A DNA stretch of 64,000 nucleotides from Candidatus Dependentiae bacterium (GTDB taxonomy: Bacteria > Babelota > Babeliae > Babelales > Vermiphilaceae), in NCBI GenBank assembly GCA_040878395.1, contig JBBDMI010000014.1, positions 1 through 64,000 on the forward strand, read 5' to 3'. Of the stretch, positions 35,030-45,062 are shown one piece after another. Under the pieces are notes generated by a model. The model worked only from the letters and a program-made list of their open reading frames with translations, made no database searches and was not told the origin of the DNA. A program made the position numbers and the translations under genes. Each line of letters starts with the position of its first letter. Within the stretch, counting starts at the first letter, position 1.

Positions 35030-36457
35030 TTATATACACGAGAACCATTTTGCAATTTTAACCAATGGATTACGCATTAAATTTTCAATATATGCCTGTT
35101 TACCTGCCTGCCATATCAATTCTGAATACGTAGGATATGCATGAATTACCGGTTGTAACTGTTGCAATTTTAGATTATACCATTTTGCACATTGTGCTTC
35201 GTGAATAATATCACTCGCATGTGCCCCTAAAATATGTATTCCTAATATATTACCCCTTTTATCGCATACCACTTTTACCATACCTATTTGTGCATTATCC
35301 GTAATAGCTCGATCCAATGTTTTATATGGCTGTTTGTACAGTATAACATTTTTTTTGCCCAATTTATCAATTGCCTGTTTTTCAGTTAATCCTGCAGAGG
35401 CAAGTTCAGGGGCAGTAAAGGTGGCCCAAATCACATTGCGGTAATCTATAGATTTTTTAAAAATAGGAATACATATATTACGCACTGCAATTACCGCTTG
35501 TTGCCATGCCATGTGACTAAATAAATATGGCCCAACGACATCTCCACATGCATATATATTACTTGTAGTTGTACGCATATACTTATCTGTCTTAATTCCT
35601 TTTTTGGTAACCTCAACATTAACATTATGCAAATCTAAATGTTCAATGTTCGGTTTCCTGCCCACCGCTACTAATAACTGTTCTGCAGTAAATGTATGTT
35701 TGTTTTGTTGCGCATCAACACATGTTAATGTTATTTGATCTCCATTTTGCGCAGCATGTACTGCTTTATAACCGGTTTTAATACACACGCCTTCATCTTG
35801 CATATACTCTGATAATATTTGAACAAGCTCTGTATCCTCATGAGATAGTATATTATCTTGCATTTCAATCATGGTGACATCAACACCAAGACGATTACAT
35901 GCTGATGCCATTTCCGCACCGATTGGTCCACCACCTAAAATCAACAATGATTTAGGTAATCTCTTTTGATTAAAAAATATTTCATTTGTTTTATAATCAA
36001 CATTTTCTAGCCCATCAATGTTTGGCACAAAAGGACTTGAACCGGTACAAATAATAATATGTTTTGCAGTAATAGTTTGATCGATAAATTGTAAGGTATG
36101 CTTATCCACAAATATACATGATTGCATGAACATTGTTATGCCTAAACCTTCAAATGATTCAGGTGTTGTATGTTCATATATTTTTTCAATTCGAGAATGA
36201 AGATAATCCATTACATATTCTGTATCAAATGCCGTATCTGTGGATATGCCCCATTTGTTGGCTTGGGTTATATGATGTGCTATTTCTGCTGATTTGATTA
36301 AAGATTTACTGGGAATACACCCTGTCCAAGTGCATTCACCACCAATTTTATTATTTTCAATCAATGCAACTTTTTTGCCAAATCCAACTGCAGTTTTTGC
36401 AGCAGTTATACCTGCAGCACCTGCCCCAATTATAGCAATATCATAATCAAATTTCAT
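35030..36457 (-). CDS. Class I pyridine nucleotide-disulfide oxidoreductase
   Basis: 475 residues. FAD fold at the N terminus (IAIIGAGAAGITAAKTA), redox-active Cys42/Cys47 in GGECTWTGCIPSKSLI, an NAD(P) fold (LLILGGGPIGAEMASACNRLG) and the dimer-domain His-Glu pair in HAYPTYSE. The CTWTGC spacing is that of the mercuric-reductase/lipoamide dehydrogenase-like branch found with TVP38 proteins, but the extra C-terminal cysteines that bind mercury in MerA are absent. Not a normal Lpd (no PDH genes nearby). Head of a four-gene operon with the three VTT genes. Confidence 0.9.
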   Translation of the reverse strand: MKFDYDIAIIGAGAAGITAAKTAVGFGKKVALIENNKIGGECTWTGCIPSKSLIKSAEIAHHITQANKWGISTDTAFDTEYVMDYLHSRIEKIYEHTTPESFEGLGITMFMQSCIFVDKHTLQFIDQTITAKHIIICTGSSPFVPNIDGLENVDYKTNEIFFNQKRLPKSLLILGGGPIGAEMASACNRLGVDVTMIEMQDNILSHEDTELVQILSEYMQDEGVCIKTGYKAVHAAQNGDQITLTCVDAQQNKHTFTAEQLLVAVGRKPNIEHLDLHNVNVEVTKKGIKTDKYMRTTTSNIYACGDVVGPYLFSHMAWQQAVIAVRNICIPIFKKSIDYRNVIWATFTAPELASAGLTEKQAIDKLGKKNVILYKQPYKTLDRAITDNAQIGMVKVVCDKRGNILGIHILGAHASDIIHEAQCAKWYNLKLQQLQPVIHAYPTYSELIWQAGKQAYIENLMRNPLVKIAKWFSCI

Positions 36458-36523
36458 GCTTACTTTCCTTTTTGCAATTTAGTTTAGCAATCGGGAAAAG
36501 TAATCACAACTTGTTATCTATTT

Positions 36524-37594
36524 TTATTCTGAATCTACTAGTCTATCTGTCAAAGTAAGCTGAGATGCTCTACCAAAGGCCGGTGGTGACGTATACAGAC
36601 TTGATGTTGATGCAGGAAGTACACCAAATTGAGATAAAACAGTTGATGCTGCCCTCTTTGTTTTCCTTGTATTAAGTATTGCAACATTTATGACACCAGG
36701 TTTTTTGTCTTGCAATAACCTCAAAATTTCGCTTTGATTGCTCAATAGAACTTCTTGCCCTTCCTCCAATTTGACTAATCTTCTATCTAATGTTCCAAAT
36801 TGTTGTTGAAATACATCTAATTTATTTTGCAAAAACTGTTTCATAGAAATATCAGCATGTTGTAATTTTTCTTGTAACTGATCAAGAAAATTTTTCTCTA
36901 AAGCTGTAAGTTGTTCTTGAAGTGGTGCAATCGCTTGCGCAAGTCCTTGATCTTTCAATTCATTCAATATTTGCTGCATACCACCAAGACGTTCGGCAAA
37001 TTGTGCCGTTTGATCTTCAATTGATCGGTTTGTGTTTCCCAAACCTGATTCTAAAGCAACTTTAAGCGTTTCAAGTTCTGTTGTGATCTGTTGAACTTGG
37101 TCTGATTTTGCCAAAAGTGCTCGCTCTTGCGTTGCTTGTTCAAATCCAGCATGTACTTGTTGACCCAATGCATCAACTTTGCCATTCACTTCGTTAATTT
37201 TCTTTCCATTTTCACGAACTTTACCCACCGTATACACTCCAAGTGCAGTTGCAAATAAGCCACCACTTAAAATATGGGGAAGATATTGAGCAATATATGG
37301 GGCTAAAATCACCATAATTGAAACACAACCTTTACCCACGGAAGCACATGCTGATAAAACTGATTTTATTGCCGATGGCAACATTTTTTTTTCAACAGTT
37401 TCATCTTGCATTGCATGCAATGCTTCAGGTAACATCTGCTGCATAAATACCGGATTAAGTCTTGCATAATCTGGCAAAACGAAAGATTGAGAAGTAGATC
37501 CATACAAGCAAGAAGATAAAGAAAAACTATCAGCTGCATGCGATGAGAAATAAAATAATATGCATGACATAAGTATTAAAACTATTCTTTTCAT
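36524..37594 (-). CDS. Exported coiled-coil protein with one or two TM segments
   Basis: 356 residues from the ATG at 37594 (AGGAACAG upstream). A signal peptide (MKRIVLILMSCILFYFSSHA), a hydrophobic region (about 80-130: CVSIMVILAPYIAQYLP and GGLFATALGVYTVGKV) and a long coiled coil (about 130-300) follow. The coil has phased repeats like VNGKVDALGQQVHAGFEQ and KFGTLDRRLVKLEEGQEVLL. The tail is Ser/Thr-rich. Same plan as the 18275 product. It is monocistronic, 66 bases upstream-end from the oxidoreductase operon. Confidence 0.7.
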   Translation of the reverse strand: MKRIVLILMSCILFYFSSHAADSFSLSSCLYGSTSQSFVLPDYARLNPVFMQQMLPEALHAMQDETVEKKMLPSAIKSVLSACASVGKGCVSIMVILAPYIAQYLPHILSGGLFATALGVYTVGKVRENGKKINEVNGKVDALGQQVHAGFEQATQERALLAKSDQVQQITTELETLKVALESGLGNTNRSIEDQTAQFAERLGGMQQILNELKDQGLAQAIAPLQEQLTALEKNFLDQLQEKLQHADISMKQFLQNKLDVFQQQFGTLDRRLVKLEEGQEVLLSNQSEILRLLQDKKPGVINVAILNTRKTKRAASTVLSQFGVLPASTSSLYTSPPAFGRASQLTLTDRLVDSE

Positions 37595-37838
37595 ATCTGT
37601 TCCTATGCGTAAGTTGCAAACGTAAATATCTTTTTCAAAGTGTAATAAATATTTCAATTTTTTGCAAAAAACATCTCCGTACTGCCAAGAAAATTACGCA
37701 ATATATTTAATCCTATTTCTATTATATATGTGTAGATACACTTACTTAGCAAACTATAACCTCTTATATATAAATACATGATGATATAGTATAGTATAAA
37801 CAAAAATGAAAATTATATGCATATATTAAGGAGTTTGT

Positions 37839-38483
37839 ATGTGTTACTCAGCGCAAGCCAGCTTTATTGCTGCAACCTATTTGACCACTATCGGCATATT
37901 ATGTATTAAAAAAAATAAAATTAAGCATGCTATCCTATTCGCTTGTATTCCGGTTGTGTTTGCATTGCAACAAATCTCTGAAGGATTGTTATGGATGAGT
38001 TTCCCTCGTGATTGGCCGATGATACAATCTATTACCCCTTACATTTTTTTATTATTCGCATTTTTTGTTTGGCCTATCTACATACCAACAAGTATTGCAT
38101 TCCTTGAAAAAAAATCGTTACGCAAAAAACATCTCATACTACTCAGCATGCTCGGCATTATTGTATCGCTCTATTTATATAGTTACATTGCACTGTATGG
38201 AGCATCGGCTGAAGCACTTAATTGTCACATTTATTATAATGTAAGTATTCCGGCATCAGAAAATAAAATCGGCACCCTACTTTATTTATTAACAACTGTT
38301 GCGCCATTTTTTGTATCATCGCTTTCTTATATGCATATATTTGGTTTTGTGCTCTTGCTTTCATACATTATTTCATATCAATTTTACTTCATACATCTAA
38401 TTTCAATATGGTGCTTCTTTGCAGCAGTTTTGAGCAGTCTGGCTTATGTGATAATTGTGCAACTTAATAATAAAAAATCATAA
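37839..38483 (+). CDS. Multi-pass membrane protein, DUF6629-like
   Basis: 214 residues with about seven TM segments. The N terminus MCYSAQASFIAATYL, followed by IPVVFALQQISEGLLW, is characteristic of a family (DUF6629) of bacterial membrane proteins of unknown function. AAGGAG lies before the ATG. It ends 12 bases before the CDP-alcohol phosphatidyltransferase gene, so the pair may share a role in the membrane. Confidence 0.75.
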   Translation: MCYSAQASFIAATYLTTIGILCIKKNKIKHAILFACIPVVFALQQISEGLLWMSFPRDWPMIQSITPYIFLLFAFFVWPIYIPTSIAFLEKKSLRKKHLILLSMLGIIVSLYLYSYIALYGASAEALNCHIYYNVSIPASENKIGTLLYLLTTVAPFFVSSLSYMHIFGFVLLLSYIISYQFYFIHLISIWCFFAAVLSSLAYVIIVQLNNKKS

Positions 38484-38495
38484 GGAAAAAAATAG

Positions 38496-39089
38496 ATGAT
38501 CGAAGCCCATATAAGACCAAAAATACAACCGCTTTTTGATATCATAGGATCAATACTCAACCAATGCTATGTTACACCCAACATGCTGACTTTATGTGCA
38601 TTTTTGTGTGGCATATCTGCCGGTATTGCTGTTGTATTGCACTATTTATATCTTGCATGCATATTACTTTGTATTTCAGGTTTATGTGATATTTTAGATG
38701 GTTCACTTGCTCGATTGCAAAACAATGCTCAACCAATAGGAGCATATATTGATCTCATTTCTGATCGCATGGTTGAATCTGCATTTATATACGGATGCGC
38801 AATAGCCTATCCGGAACATATACATGCATATATCACTTTTTTCATTGCACTGTTATTACATTTCACCACATTTGTCGCAGCGGGTGCATTGTTTAAAAAC
38901 AGTGGAAATAAAAGTATGCATTATGACAGTTGCCTTATTGAACGCGCTGAAGCATTTGCCTGTTTTTGCGCAATGCTCTTGTTGCCCAACTATATGTTTT
39001 GGATATTAAGCGCTTTAAACATCGGCATTTCTGCTTCTGCTATAAACCGTTTTATAAAAATTACACAAAAAAATTCCTCGAGGGATTAA
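38496..39089 (+). CDS. CDP-alcohol phosphatidyltransferase
   Basis: 197 residues. The full family signature DG-x2-AR-x8-G-x3-D-x3-D is present as DGSLARLQNNAQPIGAYIDL followed by ISD, near residues 68-90, in a protein with about six TM helices. It moves a phosphatidyl group from a CDP-linked lipid to an alcohol. The acceptor (glycerol phosphate, inositol, other) cannot be told from this sequence. AAGGA precedes the ATG. A strong terminator follows. Confidence 0.93.
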   Translation: MIEAHIRPKIQPLFDIIGSILNQCYVTPNMLTLCAFLCGISAGIAVVLHYLYLACILLCISGLCDILDGSLARLQNNAQPIGAYIDLISDRMVESAFIYGCAIAYPEHIHAYITFFIALLLHFTTFVAAGALFKNSGNKSMHYDSCLIERAEAFACFCAMLLLPNYMFWILSALNIGISASAINRFIKITQKNSSRD

Positions 39090-39105
39090 CCGTCGAGGAA
39101 TTTTT
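39069..39105 (+). terminator. Terminator overlapping the end of the phosphatidyltransferase gene
   Basis: AAATTCCTCGA and TCGAGGAATTT pair around an 11-base loop and are followed by T. The left arm is within the last codons of the gene, and A-rich bases on the other side could let it also serve the convergent gene at 39137. Confidence 0.8.
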
Positions 39106-39136
39106 ATAAGCAACTTTAAACAATAAAGTTTTTTTA

Positions 39137-39718
39137 TTAAGCTTCTTCTGAACTATCTAATTTATGCCATGGAGCGTGATTTGCAATCACATATTTTACA
39201 ACATTGTTCAAAAACTCATCTACAAGTGGGTCACGCACATAGTGGTTTACTAGGCTACCAACTTGTGGCCCAAATCTTTCTTCAAAATTAATCAAACTTA
39301 AATTAAATGGACTTAATATGCTCCATGCAGTTTTTAATGCAGCTGATAAAGTACGAGATTCTGTATGCAATAATGCATTTTTTAAACCTGCTTTAACGGC
39401 TTCTCTTACATCACCCTGTGATAAGTCATTCAATCCATCATATGCACAATCAACACCAACTAGAGCTGCAAAACGAGCTAGATCTGCTGTCGAAACCTTT
39501 ACACCTGATTGATTCAATAGCTCTCGATCTCCTGTTACTTCACCTTCAACTTCTGAAGCCCATTTTTCAGCTTGCTCTTGAACAACTTTTTTAACTAATA
39601 ACTTTGCAGTTTTTGCAGAAACCGGATTAAATGCCAATTGAGGAAGGTCTGACAACGGATTTTCACCTTTAGCCAACAATGCACATGGTACCAACGCTAA
39701 TAATGCTAATTTTTTCAT
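39137..39718 (-). CDS. Secreted helical protein of unknown function
   Basis: 193 residues. A clear signal peptide (MKKLALLALVPCALLAKG) precedes an all-helical soluble body with no TM segment or coiled coil; one Cys (VGVDCAYDG) is present. The stretch VREAVKAGLKNALLHTESRTLSAAL suggests a helical bundle. AAGGAATATT precedes the ATG. The neighbouring 39860 product has similar size and character, but I see no firm alignment between them. Confidence 0.65.
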   Translation of the reverse strand: MKKLALLALVPCALLAKGENPLSDLPQLAFNPVSAKTAKLLVKKVVQEQAEKWASEVEGEVTGDRELLNQSGVKVSTADLARFAALVGVDCAYDGLNDLSQGDVREAVKAGLKNALLHTESRTLSAALKTAWSILSPFNLSLINFEERFGPQVGSLVNHYVRDPLVDEFLNNVVKYVIANHAPWHKLDSSEEA

Positions 39719-39803
39719 AATATTCCTTTAAACAAGATTAATAAATCAAATTACTCTGCTTATTACAACTATTTTTTGTAAATTTCCTAAAGATCGTACA
39801 TCT

Positions 39804-39838
39804 AAAAAATGAGGCACCCTTCCAGAGAAAGATGCCCT
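39804..39838 (-). terminator. Possible terminator of the 39860 gene
   Basis: On the minus strand GGGCA and TGCCT pair around a long loop, followed by CATTTTTT. The stem is short, so the call is tentative. Confidence 0.45.
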
Positions 39839-39859
39839 ATATTTTTTATTGTTTGTGCA

Positions 39860-40387
39860 TTAGTTGCCTGAAGCTCTGTTTACTAATTGAGAAACTGCAT
39901 TATTCAAGGATTTACCTAATGCATTGCTAAACCAAGCTTTACCAAATCTGTCATAGTTATCTTTAACTTCATCACTTACTTGATCAACAACACCAAATAA
40001 AGTTAACAACTCAACAAATGCTTTGTGCGCTAATGTTCCTGCACAAGATACTTTTACTGCATCAGTTACTGTATCAACACACTCAAATTTATCACTAAAA
40101 ACATATTCATCTACAACTACAGCAATTGCATCAGCTAATGCATTGAAAAGATCATGAGCATCTAAAGTTGAAGAGCCCAAGCTTACAAAATGTTTGTTAG
40201 GCAAATGTTTTTTAACCAAATCATGTAAAGCAGTTTTTACTACTAAATCACGAAATACACCATGAATAGTGTATTCTTTTTCACCTACATCTTTGAACGT
40301 ATCCAATGGTGCAAATGCACTTACTTGTTGCACACTCACCAATGCCAATACGGTTAATGTCAAACTTTTGCAAAATGATGTTTGCAT
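39860..40387 (-). CDS. Secreted helical protein of unknown function
   Basis: 175 residues. The signal peptide (MQTSFCKSLTLTVLALVSVQQVSA) precedes a helical soluble domain with two cysteines (FECVDTVTDAVKVSCAG) that could form a disulfide. No TM segment. AGGGAG stands before the ATG. It is monocistronic, and its terminator region lies 22 bases after the stop. Confidence 0.65.
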   Translation of the reverse strand: MQTSFCKSLTLTVLALVSVQQVSAFAPLDTFKDVGEKEYTIHGVFRDLVVKTALHDLVKKHLPNKHFVSLGSSTLDAHDLFNALADAIAVVVDEYVFSDKFECVDTVTDAVKVSCAGTLAHKAFVELLTLFGVVDQVSDEVKDNYDRFGKAWFSNALGKSLNNAVSQLVNRASGN

Positions 40388-40574
40388 AATGAAACTCCCT
40401 ATAAAATTATAATTATAATACGCTACAATTCCAGACTAAATAAACACGATGTTTATCTATGAAAATTTACAGGGATAAACTACACTGATAGAAAAAAAAA
40501 TTCAACCTATTTTTTAATCTTTTTTTGAATAAGTTTTTAAAAAAAAATTCAAATCCATACATTTAGGTATTTCA

Positions 40575-41786
40575 TTAAACTTTTTTTATTTTTTTCATAT
40601 TTTTTATTAATTGATCAATTTCATCAGATGTATTATAACATGCCAAACTTACACGAACTGATGCATCAATATTCCATTTTTTTGCCAACGGCTGTACACA
40701 ATGATGCCCAGCCCGCACTGCAATACCATAATCGCTCAAAAATGCAGCAACATCATGAGCGTGCATACCATCAACAACAAAGCTTACAAGATGCCCTTGT
40801 TTTTTCAGTTGTTCAATCGGGCCTAAAATGCGTATTGCTGAAATTGTTTGCAAGCCATTAATTAATTGTTTCATTAATGCAGATTCATGTTGTTGAATAT
40901 CATGCATATTCTGTTTTTGTAACCATCGCAATGCAGCAGCCAAACCAACTGCTTGTACAATAGGAGGCGTACCGGCTTCAAATTTTTGAGGCGTTTTTAA
41001 ATAGTTTGCATCATGCCAATCGACATCAAACACCATGCCTCCACCAAGTTGATACGGCACCATACTCTCTTGTAATTCTTTTTTTATATACAATACACCA
41101 ATACCGGTCGGCCCAAAAACTTTATGCCCTGAGAATACTAAAAAATCAATTTTTTCTTTTTTTACATCGATTGTATCATGAGCCATTACTTGTGCTGCAT
41201 CCACCAACAATTTTGCGCCAACTTTGTCTGCATAGTTTGCTAAAATAGCAACTTCGGTCTTTGCACCGGTCACATTTGAAAGGGCTGAGCATGCAATTAG
41301 TTTTGTATGGTTACTGACAAATTTTGATAACTGTTCATATGCCAAAGTTCCATCATCATGTACCGGCAGAAACTTAAGCGTTGCGCCTGTTTTTTGCGCA
41401 ACACGTTGCCAAGGCAACAAGTTTGCATGATGCTCATATTCGGTGAGCAGTATCTCATCACCTTGTGTTATATGCTGCATTGCCCATGAATAAGCGATTA
41501 AATTTATTCCTTCTGTGGCATTTTTTACAAAAATAATCTCATCAGGTTGCGCACCTATCGCTTGAGCAACTGTTGCACGAGCATCTTCATACAGTTGTGT
41601 TGCTTGCTCTCCAAATGTATAGATACCACGATGAATATTCGCATTATGTTGAGTATAAAAATCAACAACTGCATCAATCATCATCTGTGGTTTTTGCGTA
41701 GTTGCTGCATTATCTAAATATATAAAAGGCTTATCTTTTTTATTTTCAAAAATTGGAAATTGATTACGTATCTGTTCAATGTTCAT
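40575..41786 (-). CDS. sufS: Cysteine desulfurase
   Basis: 403 residues from the ATG at 41786 (an earlier ATG at 41813 lacks a ribosome site). PLP-dependent class V aminotransferase fold with YLDNAATTQKP at the N terminus, EYEHHANLLPW, PLP lysine in FSGHKVFGPTGIGVLY, and the sulfur-carrying Cys in RAGHHCVQP near the end, which is the SufS/group II form. It supplies persulfide sulfur, probably to the SufU-like protein encoded at 22.8 kb. Last gene of the sufC-B-D-S cluster. Confidence 0.95.
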   Translation of the reverse strand: MNIEQIRNQFPIFENKKDKPFIYLDNAATTQKPQMMIDAVVDFYTQHNANIHRGIYTFGEQATQLYEDARATVAQAIGAQPDEIIFVKNATEGINLIAYSWAMQHITQGDEILLTEYEHHANLLPWQRVAQKTGATLKFLPVHDDGTLAYEQLSKFVSNHTKLIACSALSNVTGAKTEVAILANYADKVGAKLLVDAAQVMAHDTIDVKKEKIDFLVFSGHKVFGPTGIGVLYIKKELQESMVPYQLGGGMVFDVDWHDANYLKTPQKFEAGTPPIVQAVGLAAALRWLQKQNMHDIQQHESALMKQLINGLQTISAIRILGPIEQLKKQGHLVSFVVDGMHAHDVAAFLSDYGIAVRAGHHCVQPLAKKWNIDASVRVSLACYNTSDEIDQLIKNMKKIKKV

Positions 41787-41872
41787 AAACGGCCCTACTG
41801 TATTATTATACATATAAGATTCTAGTGTAATAACAATAAATTATGAAATAAAGAGTGTTTAAAGATTTGTAT

Positions 41873-42859
41873 TTATACTACCGGCTGAACATCTGCAAAA
41901 AAAGCATCTTCCAGCAATAGCATTGCATCATTTTCTGACAAACCACGCGCTTGCAAATAAAATAAAATATCTTTATCAAAAGAACCGATTGCACTTCCAT
42001 GTGCACATTGCACATCATCTGCCAAAACCTCCAGACTTGGAATTGTGTGCGCCTGTGCAGTTACATCCATCAACATAAATTTGCTTTGCTGATTTGCCAC
42101 CACTTGTTGTGCATTTTTTTCGATACGAATCATACCCAAATGTGTAGCATGCGATTGTTGTCTATGTAGACCTTTTGTTACTGAAACTGATTCGGTTTTT
42201 CCAACTTGATGATGTTGCATTGTTTTTAACCATTGCGTTGTGTCATCACTGCCAACAAAACCGTTATACAAATGCGCATGTGCATGCTTACCCTGTAATA
42301 TCGACTGTAGGTGATTATAAACTGTTTTTTCATACCAACCATACCATTTAAACAAACTATACTCTTGTTGATAACAAACTATGTGATTATACGATTGTAT
42401 TGCATGTTTATTTTTTTGTATGCACGTTAGTTGTGCATAAGGCTCTAAAAAAATAGAAATAGTATTAATGCTTCTACCCAATAGATCGTGCGCAATAGTA
42501 ATTGAACTTGATTGTTGCACAATAATATACAGATTATTAACCTGCATTTGCGCGCTCAACACTATAGGCAAAGCAATACACATATCAAAAGAAACCCCTG
42601 AAGGAACATATAATACATATGAACGATCACAAGTATCCTTTGCTAATAAAGCATAATGATCATGTTTATAACTATGATATGTTTTATTTAATATATATTG
42701 TTGTGCAATAGCAGGAAATGCTGCAATAAAATCATCTGTATCATAAATACCGACACCTTGTGACAGATCAATAAAAGATTGTTTTTCATATGACACACCA
42801 ACCGGATCAAAACTAAATTCCGGCGCTTTACAAAAACGCCAATCATCATGTTGTTGCAT
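41873..42859 (-). CDS. sufD: Fe-S assembly protein SufD
   Basis: 328 residues, shorter than the 420 of E. coli SufD. The N-terminal third is reduced, while the beta-helix core and the C-terminal TIPSLEVLADDVQCAHGSAIGSFDKDILFYLQARGL block are kept, including the conserved His in AHGSA. It pairs with SufB on the SufC ATPase. The ATG overlaps the sufB stop by one base. Confidence 0.88.
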   Translation of the reverse strand: MQQHDDWRFCKAPEFSFDPVGVSYEKQSFIDLSQGVGIYDTDDFIAAFPAIAQQYILNKTYHSYKHDHYALLAKDTCDRSYVLYVPSGVSFDMCIALPIVLSAQMQVNNLYIIVQQSSSITIAHDLLGRSINTISIFLEPYAQLTCIQKNKHAIQSYNHIVCYQQEYSLFKWYGWYEKTVYNHLQSILQGKHAHAHLYNGFVGSDDTTQWLKTMQHHQVGKTESVSVTKGLHRQQSHATHLGMIRIEKNAQQVVANQQSKFMLMDVTAQAHTIPSLEVLADDVQCAHGSAIGSFDKDILFYLQARGLSENDAMLLLEDAFFADVQPVV

Positions 42860-44247
42860 TAGCCAATTGATCCTTCCATTTCGTGCGCAATTAAACGATT
42901 TATCTCAACGGCATATTCCATCGGCAACTCTTTAACAAATGCATCAATAAAGCCATTTACAATTAATGCACGTGCTTGTGCATCATTAAAACCACGAGAC
43001 ATAAGATAGAAAAGCTGTTCATCATTAATCGTACTCACAGATGCCTCATGGCCAATATGTGCAGTTTTTTCTTGTATATCAATAGTTGGATAAGTATCCG
43101 AACGCGATGCACTATCTAACAATAACGCTTCACATTGCACCGTTGCTTTTGCATGAGTTGCACCTTTGACAATCTTGAGCAATCCGCGATAACTTGCACA
43201 ACCGCCATCTTTTGAAATTGATTTTGAAATGATGTTTGAAGTTGTATGTGGTGCCAAATGTATCATTTTTGCTCCGGCATCAAGAGATTGACCATTGCCT
43301 GCAACAGCAATAGAAATCACTTGACCTTGAGCACCGGGCTCTTGCAAAATAATACATGGATATTTCATGGTAACTTTACTACCAAAATTACCATCAATCC
43401 ATTCAACAGATGCATTTTTTTTTGCAATGGCACGTTTAGTTACTAAGTTATATACATTGTTAGACCAATTTTGAATTGTAGTGTAACGAATTTTTGATCT
43501 TGGATGAGCAATAAGTTCAACAACTGCACTATGCAAAGAATGTTGACGATACACCGGTGCGCTACACCCTTCGACATAATGTACAAAGCTATCCTCATCG
43601 GCAATAATAAGTGTCCGTTCAAATTGACCCATCTGTTGTGCATTAATTCTAAAATAAGCCTGTAATGGCATATCCATATGCACACCTTTTGGTACATACA
43701 CAAAACTACCACCTGACCACACTGCAGAATTCAATGCTGCAAATTTATTGTCCCGTGCAGGTACGACTGTGGCAAAATGTTTTTTAAATAGTTCAGGATA
43801 CTCATGCAATGCAGAACTCATATCAGCAAAAATAACCCCTTTTTTTGCCCATGTTTTGCGTAAACTTTTATATACCACTTCCGATTCATATTGCGCACCC
43901 ACTCCGGCTAAATATTTTTGTTCAGCTTGTGGAATACCTAATTTAATAAATGTATTTTTTATATCGTCAGGAACATCATCCCATGATTGTTTTTGAGCTT
44001 GAAGCGGCTTTACATAGTAATATATATCATTGGGATTTAATCCGGATAAATCAGGACCCCATTCGGGCATCGGCATAGATTCAAAAATTGCTAATGCTTT
44101 GAGTCGAAAATCAGTCATCCATCCAGGTTCATTTTTTTGCTCTGATATGTCAGTAACAATTTTTCTGTTTAACCCTTTAGGAACTTTATAAAAAATAGTA
44201 TCAGCCTGTTGCATTAATCTGTCCATCATAACCATGTTGTTCAACAT
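42859..44247 (-). CDS. sufB: Fe-S assembly scaffold SufB
   Basis: 462 residues, full length. Conserved blocks are [47 protein letters not shown] and [17 protein letters not shown], with the C-terminal [20 protein letters not shown]. SufB holds the nascent cluster. The exact start is uncertain: the ATG at 44247 overlaps sufC by 47 bases, while a later ATG at 44214 would overlap it by only 14 bases and is the better guess for translational coupling. Confidence 0.95.
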   Translation of the reverse strand: MLNNMVMMDRLMQQADTIFYKVPKGLNRKIVTDISEQKNEPGWMTDFRLKALAIFESMPMPEWGPDLSGLNPNDIYYYVKPLQAQKQSWDDVPDDIKNTFIKLGIPQAEQKYLAGVGAQYESEVVYKSLRKTWAKKGVIFADMSSALHEYPELFKKHFATVVPARDNKFAALNSAVWSGGSFVYVPKGVHMDMPLQAYFRINAQQMGQFERTLIIADEDSFVHYVEGCSAPVYRQHSLHSAVVELIAHPRSKIRYTTIQNWSNNVYNLVTKRAIAKKNASVEWIDGNFGSKVTMKYPCIILQEPGAQGQVISIAVAGNGQSLDAGAKMIHLAPHTTSNIISKSISKDGGCASYRGLLKIVKGATHAKATVQCEALLLDSASRSDTYPTIDIQEKTAHIGHEASVSTINDEQLFYLMSRGFNDAQARALIVNGFIDAFVKELPMEYAVEINRLIAHEMEGSIG

Positions 44248-44950
44248 GCATCGCTAATTGATAATCACCTGATTTGACAATAGTTCCATTGCCCATAATA
44301 TGCACATAATCAGGTTTAATATAATTCAATATGCGTTGATAATGAGTAATAAGTATAATCGCAAGATCCGAATTTTCTTGTTTTGCAACGGCAAGCGCAT
44401 GCGAAACAATCTGCAATGCATCAACATCAAGCCCTGAATCTATTTCATCTAAAATGACAACTTTTGGCTTTAATAACAACAGTTGCAACATTTCCAACTT
44501 TTTCTTTTGGCCCCCGGAAAAACCTTCATGTAAGTTGCGATAATATAATGCATGATCCATTTGTAAAAGATCAAAATAATGCAAAACTTTTTCTTTTAAT
44601 TCTTTGGGATTAATATGACCATGTATCGATTCATACGATGCTTTTAAAAATGAAGCAATAGGAACACCTGAAATTTCATACGGTTGTTGAAAACTTAAAA
44701 AAAGACCTTGTTGCGCACGTTTGTGTACCGGTAAAGACAATATATCTTTGCCATGCAAAAAAACCGATCCTGATTTAATATCATAATGAGGATGCCCCAT
44801 AAGCGAAAGCGCTAAGGTACTTTTGCCCGAACCATTTGGGCCCATTAATGCATGCACCATTCCTGACTTTAACTCAAGATTAACATCATGCAAAATATGT
44901 TGATTCTCAATTGAAATTGAAAGATTATGTATCTCTAATGCGTTCTTCAT
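44201..44950 (-). CDS. sufC: Fe-S assembly ATPase SufC
   Basis: 249 residues from the ATG at 44950, which has AGGA upstream. ABC ATPase with Walker [10 protein letters not shown], the ABC signature [12 protein letters not shown] and Walker [13 protein letters not shown]; the last motif with [15 protein letters not shown] is typical of SufC. It drives the SufBD conformational change in cluster building. First gene of the cluster sufC-B-D-S. No sufA, sufE or regulator is adjacent. Confidence 0.95.
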   Translation of the reverse strand: MKNALEIHNLSISIENQHILHDVNLELKSGMVHALMGPNGSGKSTLALSLMGHPHYDIKSGSVFLHGKDILSLPVHKRAQQGLFLSFQQPYEISGVPIASFLKASYESIHGHINPKELKEKVLHYFDLLQMDHALYYRNLHEGFSGGQKKKLEMLQLLLLKPKVVILDEIDSGLDVDALQIVSHALAVAKQENSDLAIILITHYQRILNYIKPDYVHIMGNGTIVKSGDYQLAMHVEQHGYDGQINATG

Positions 44951-45009
44951 AGTTCCTGTTATTGTTAAGTGTGTATACCTTTTACCATAACATGTATCTC
45001 TAAAAACAG

Positions 45010-45041
45010 AAAGAGGCAATCGTTTTATTGATTACCTCTTT
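45010..45041 (-). terminator. Rho-independent terminator of the 45063 gene
   Basis: AAAGAGGTAATC and GATTGCCTCTTT on the minus strand make a 12-pair stem with one G-U pair and an 8-base loop, followed by CTGTTTTT. It lies 21 bases past the stop and separates that gene from sufC. Confidence 0.8.
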
Positions 45042-45062
45042 ATAGCTTTTTAAAAAAATATT

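Noticed and set aside
35030-36457. Mercuric reductase
   Set aside because: The protein lacks the C-terminal cysteine pair and the N-terminal metal-binding domain of MerA, and no mer genes are near.
39137-40387. The two adjacent secreted helical proteins as paralogues
   Set aside because: They are alike in size and character, but I could not find a convincing run of aligned residues.
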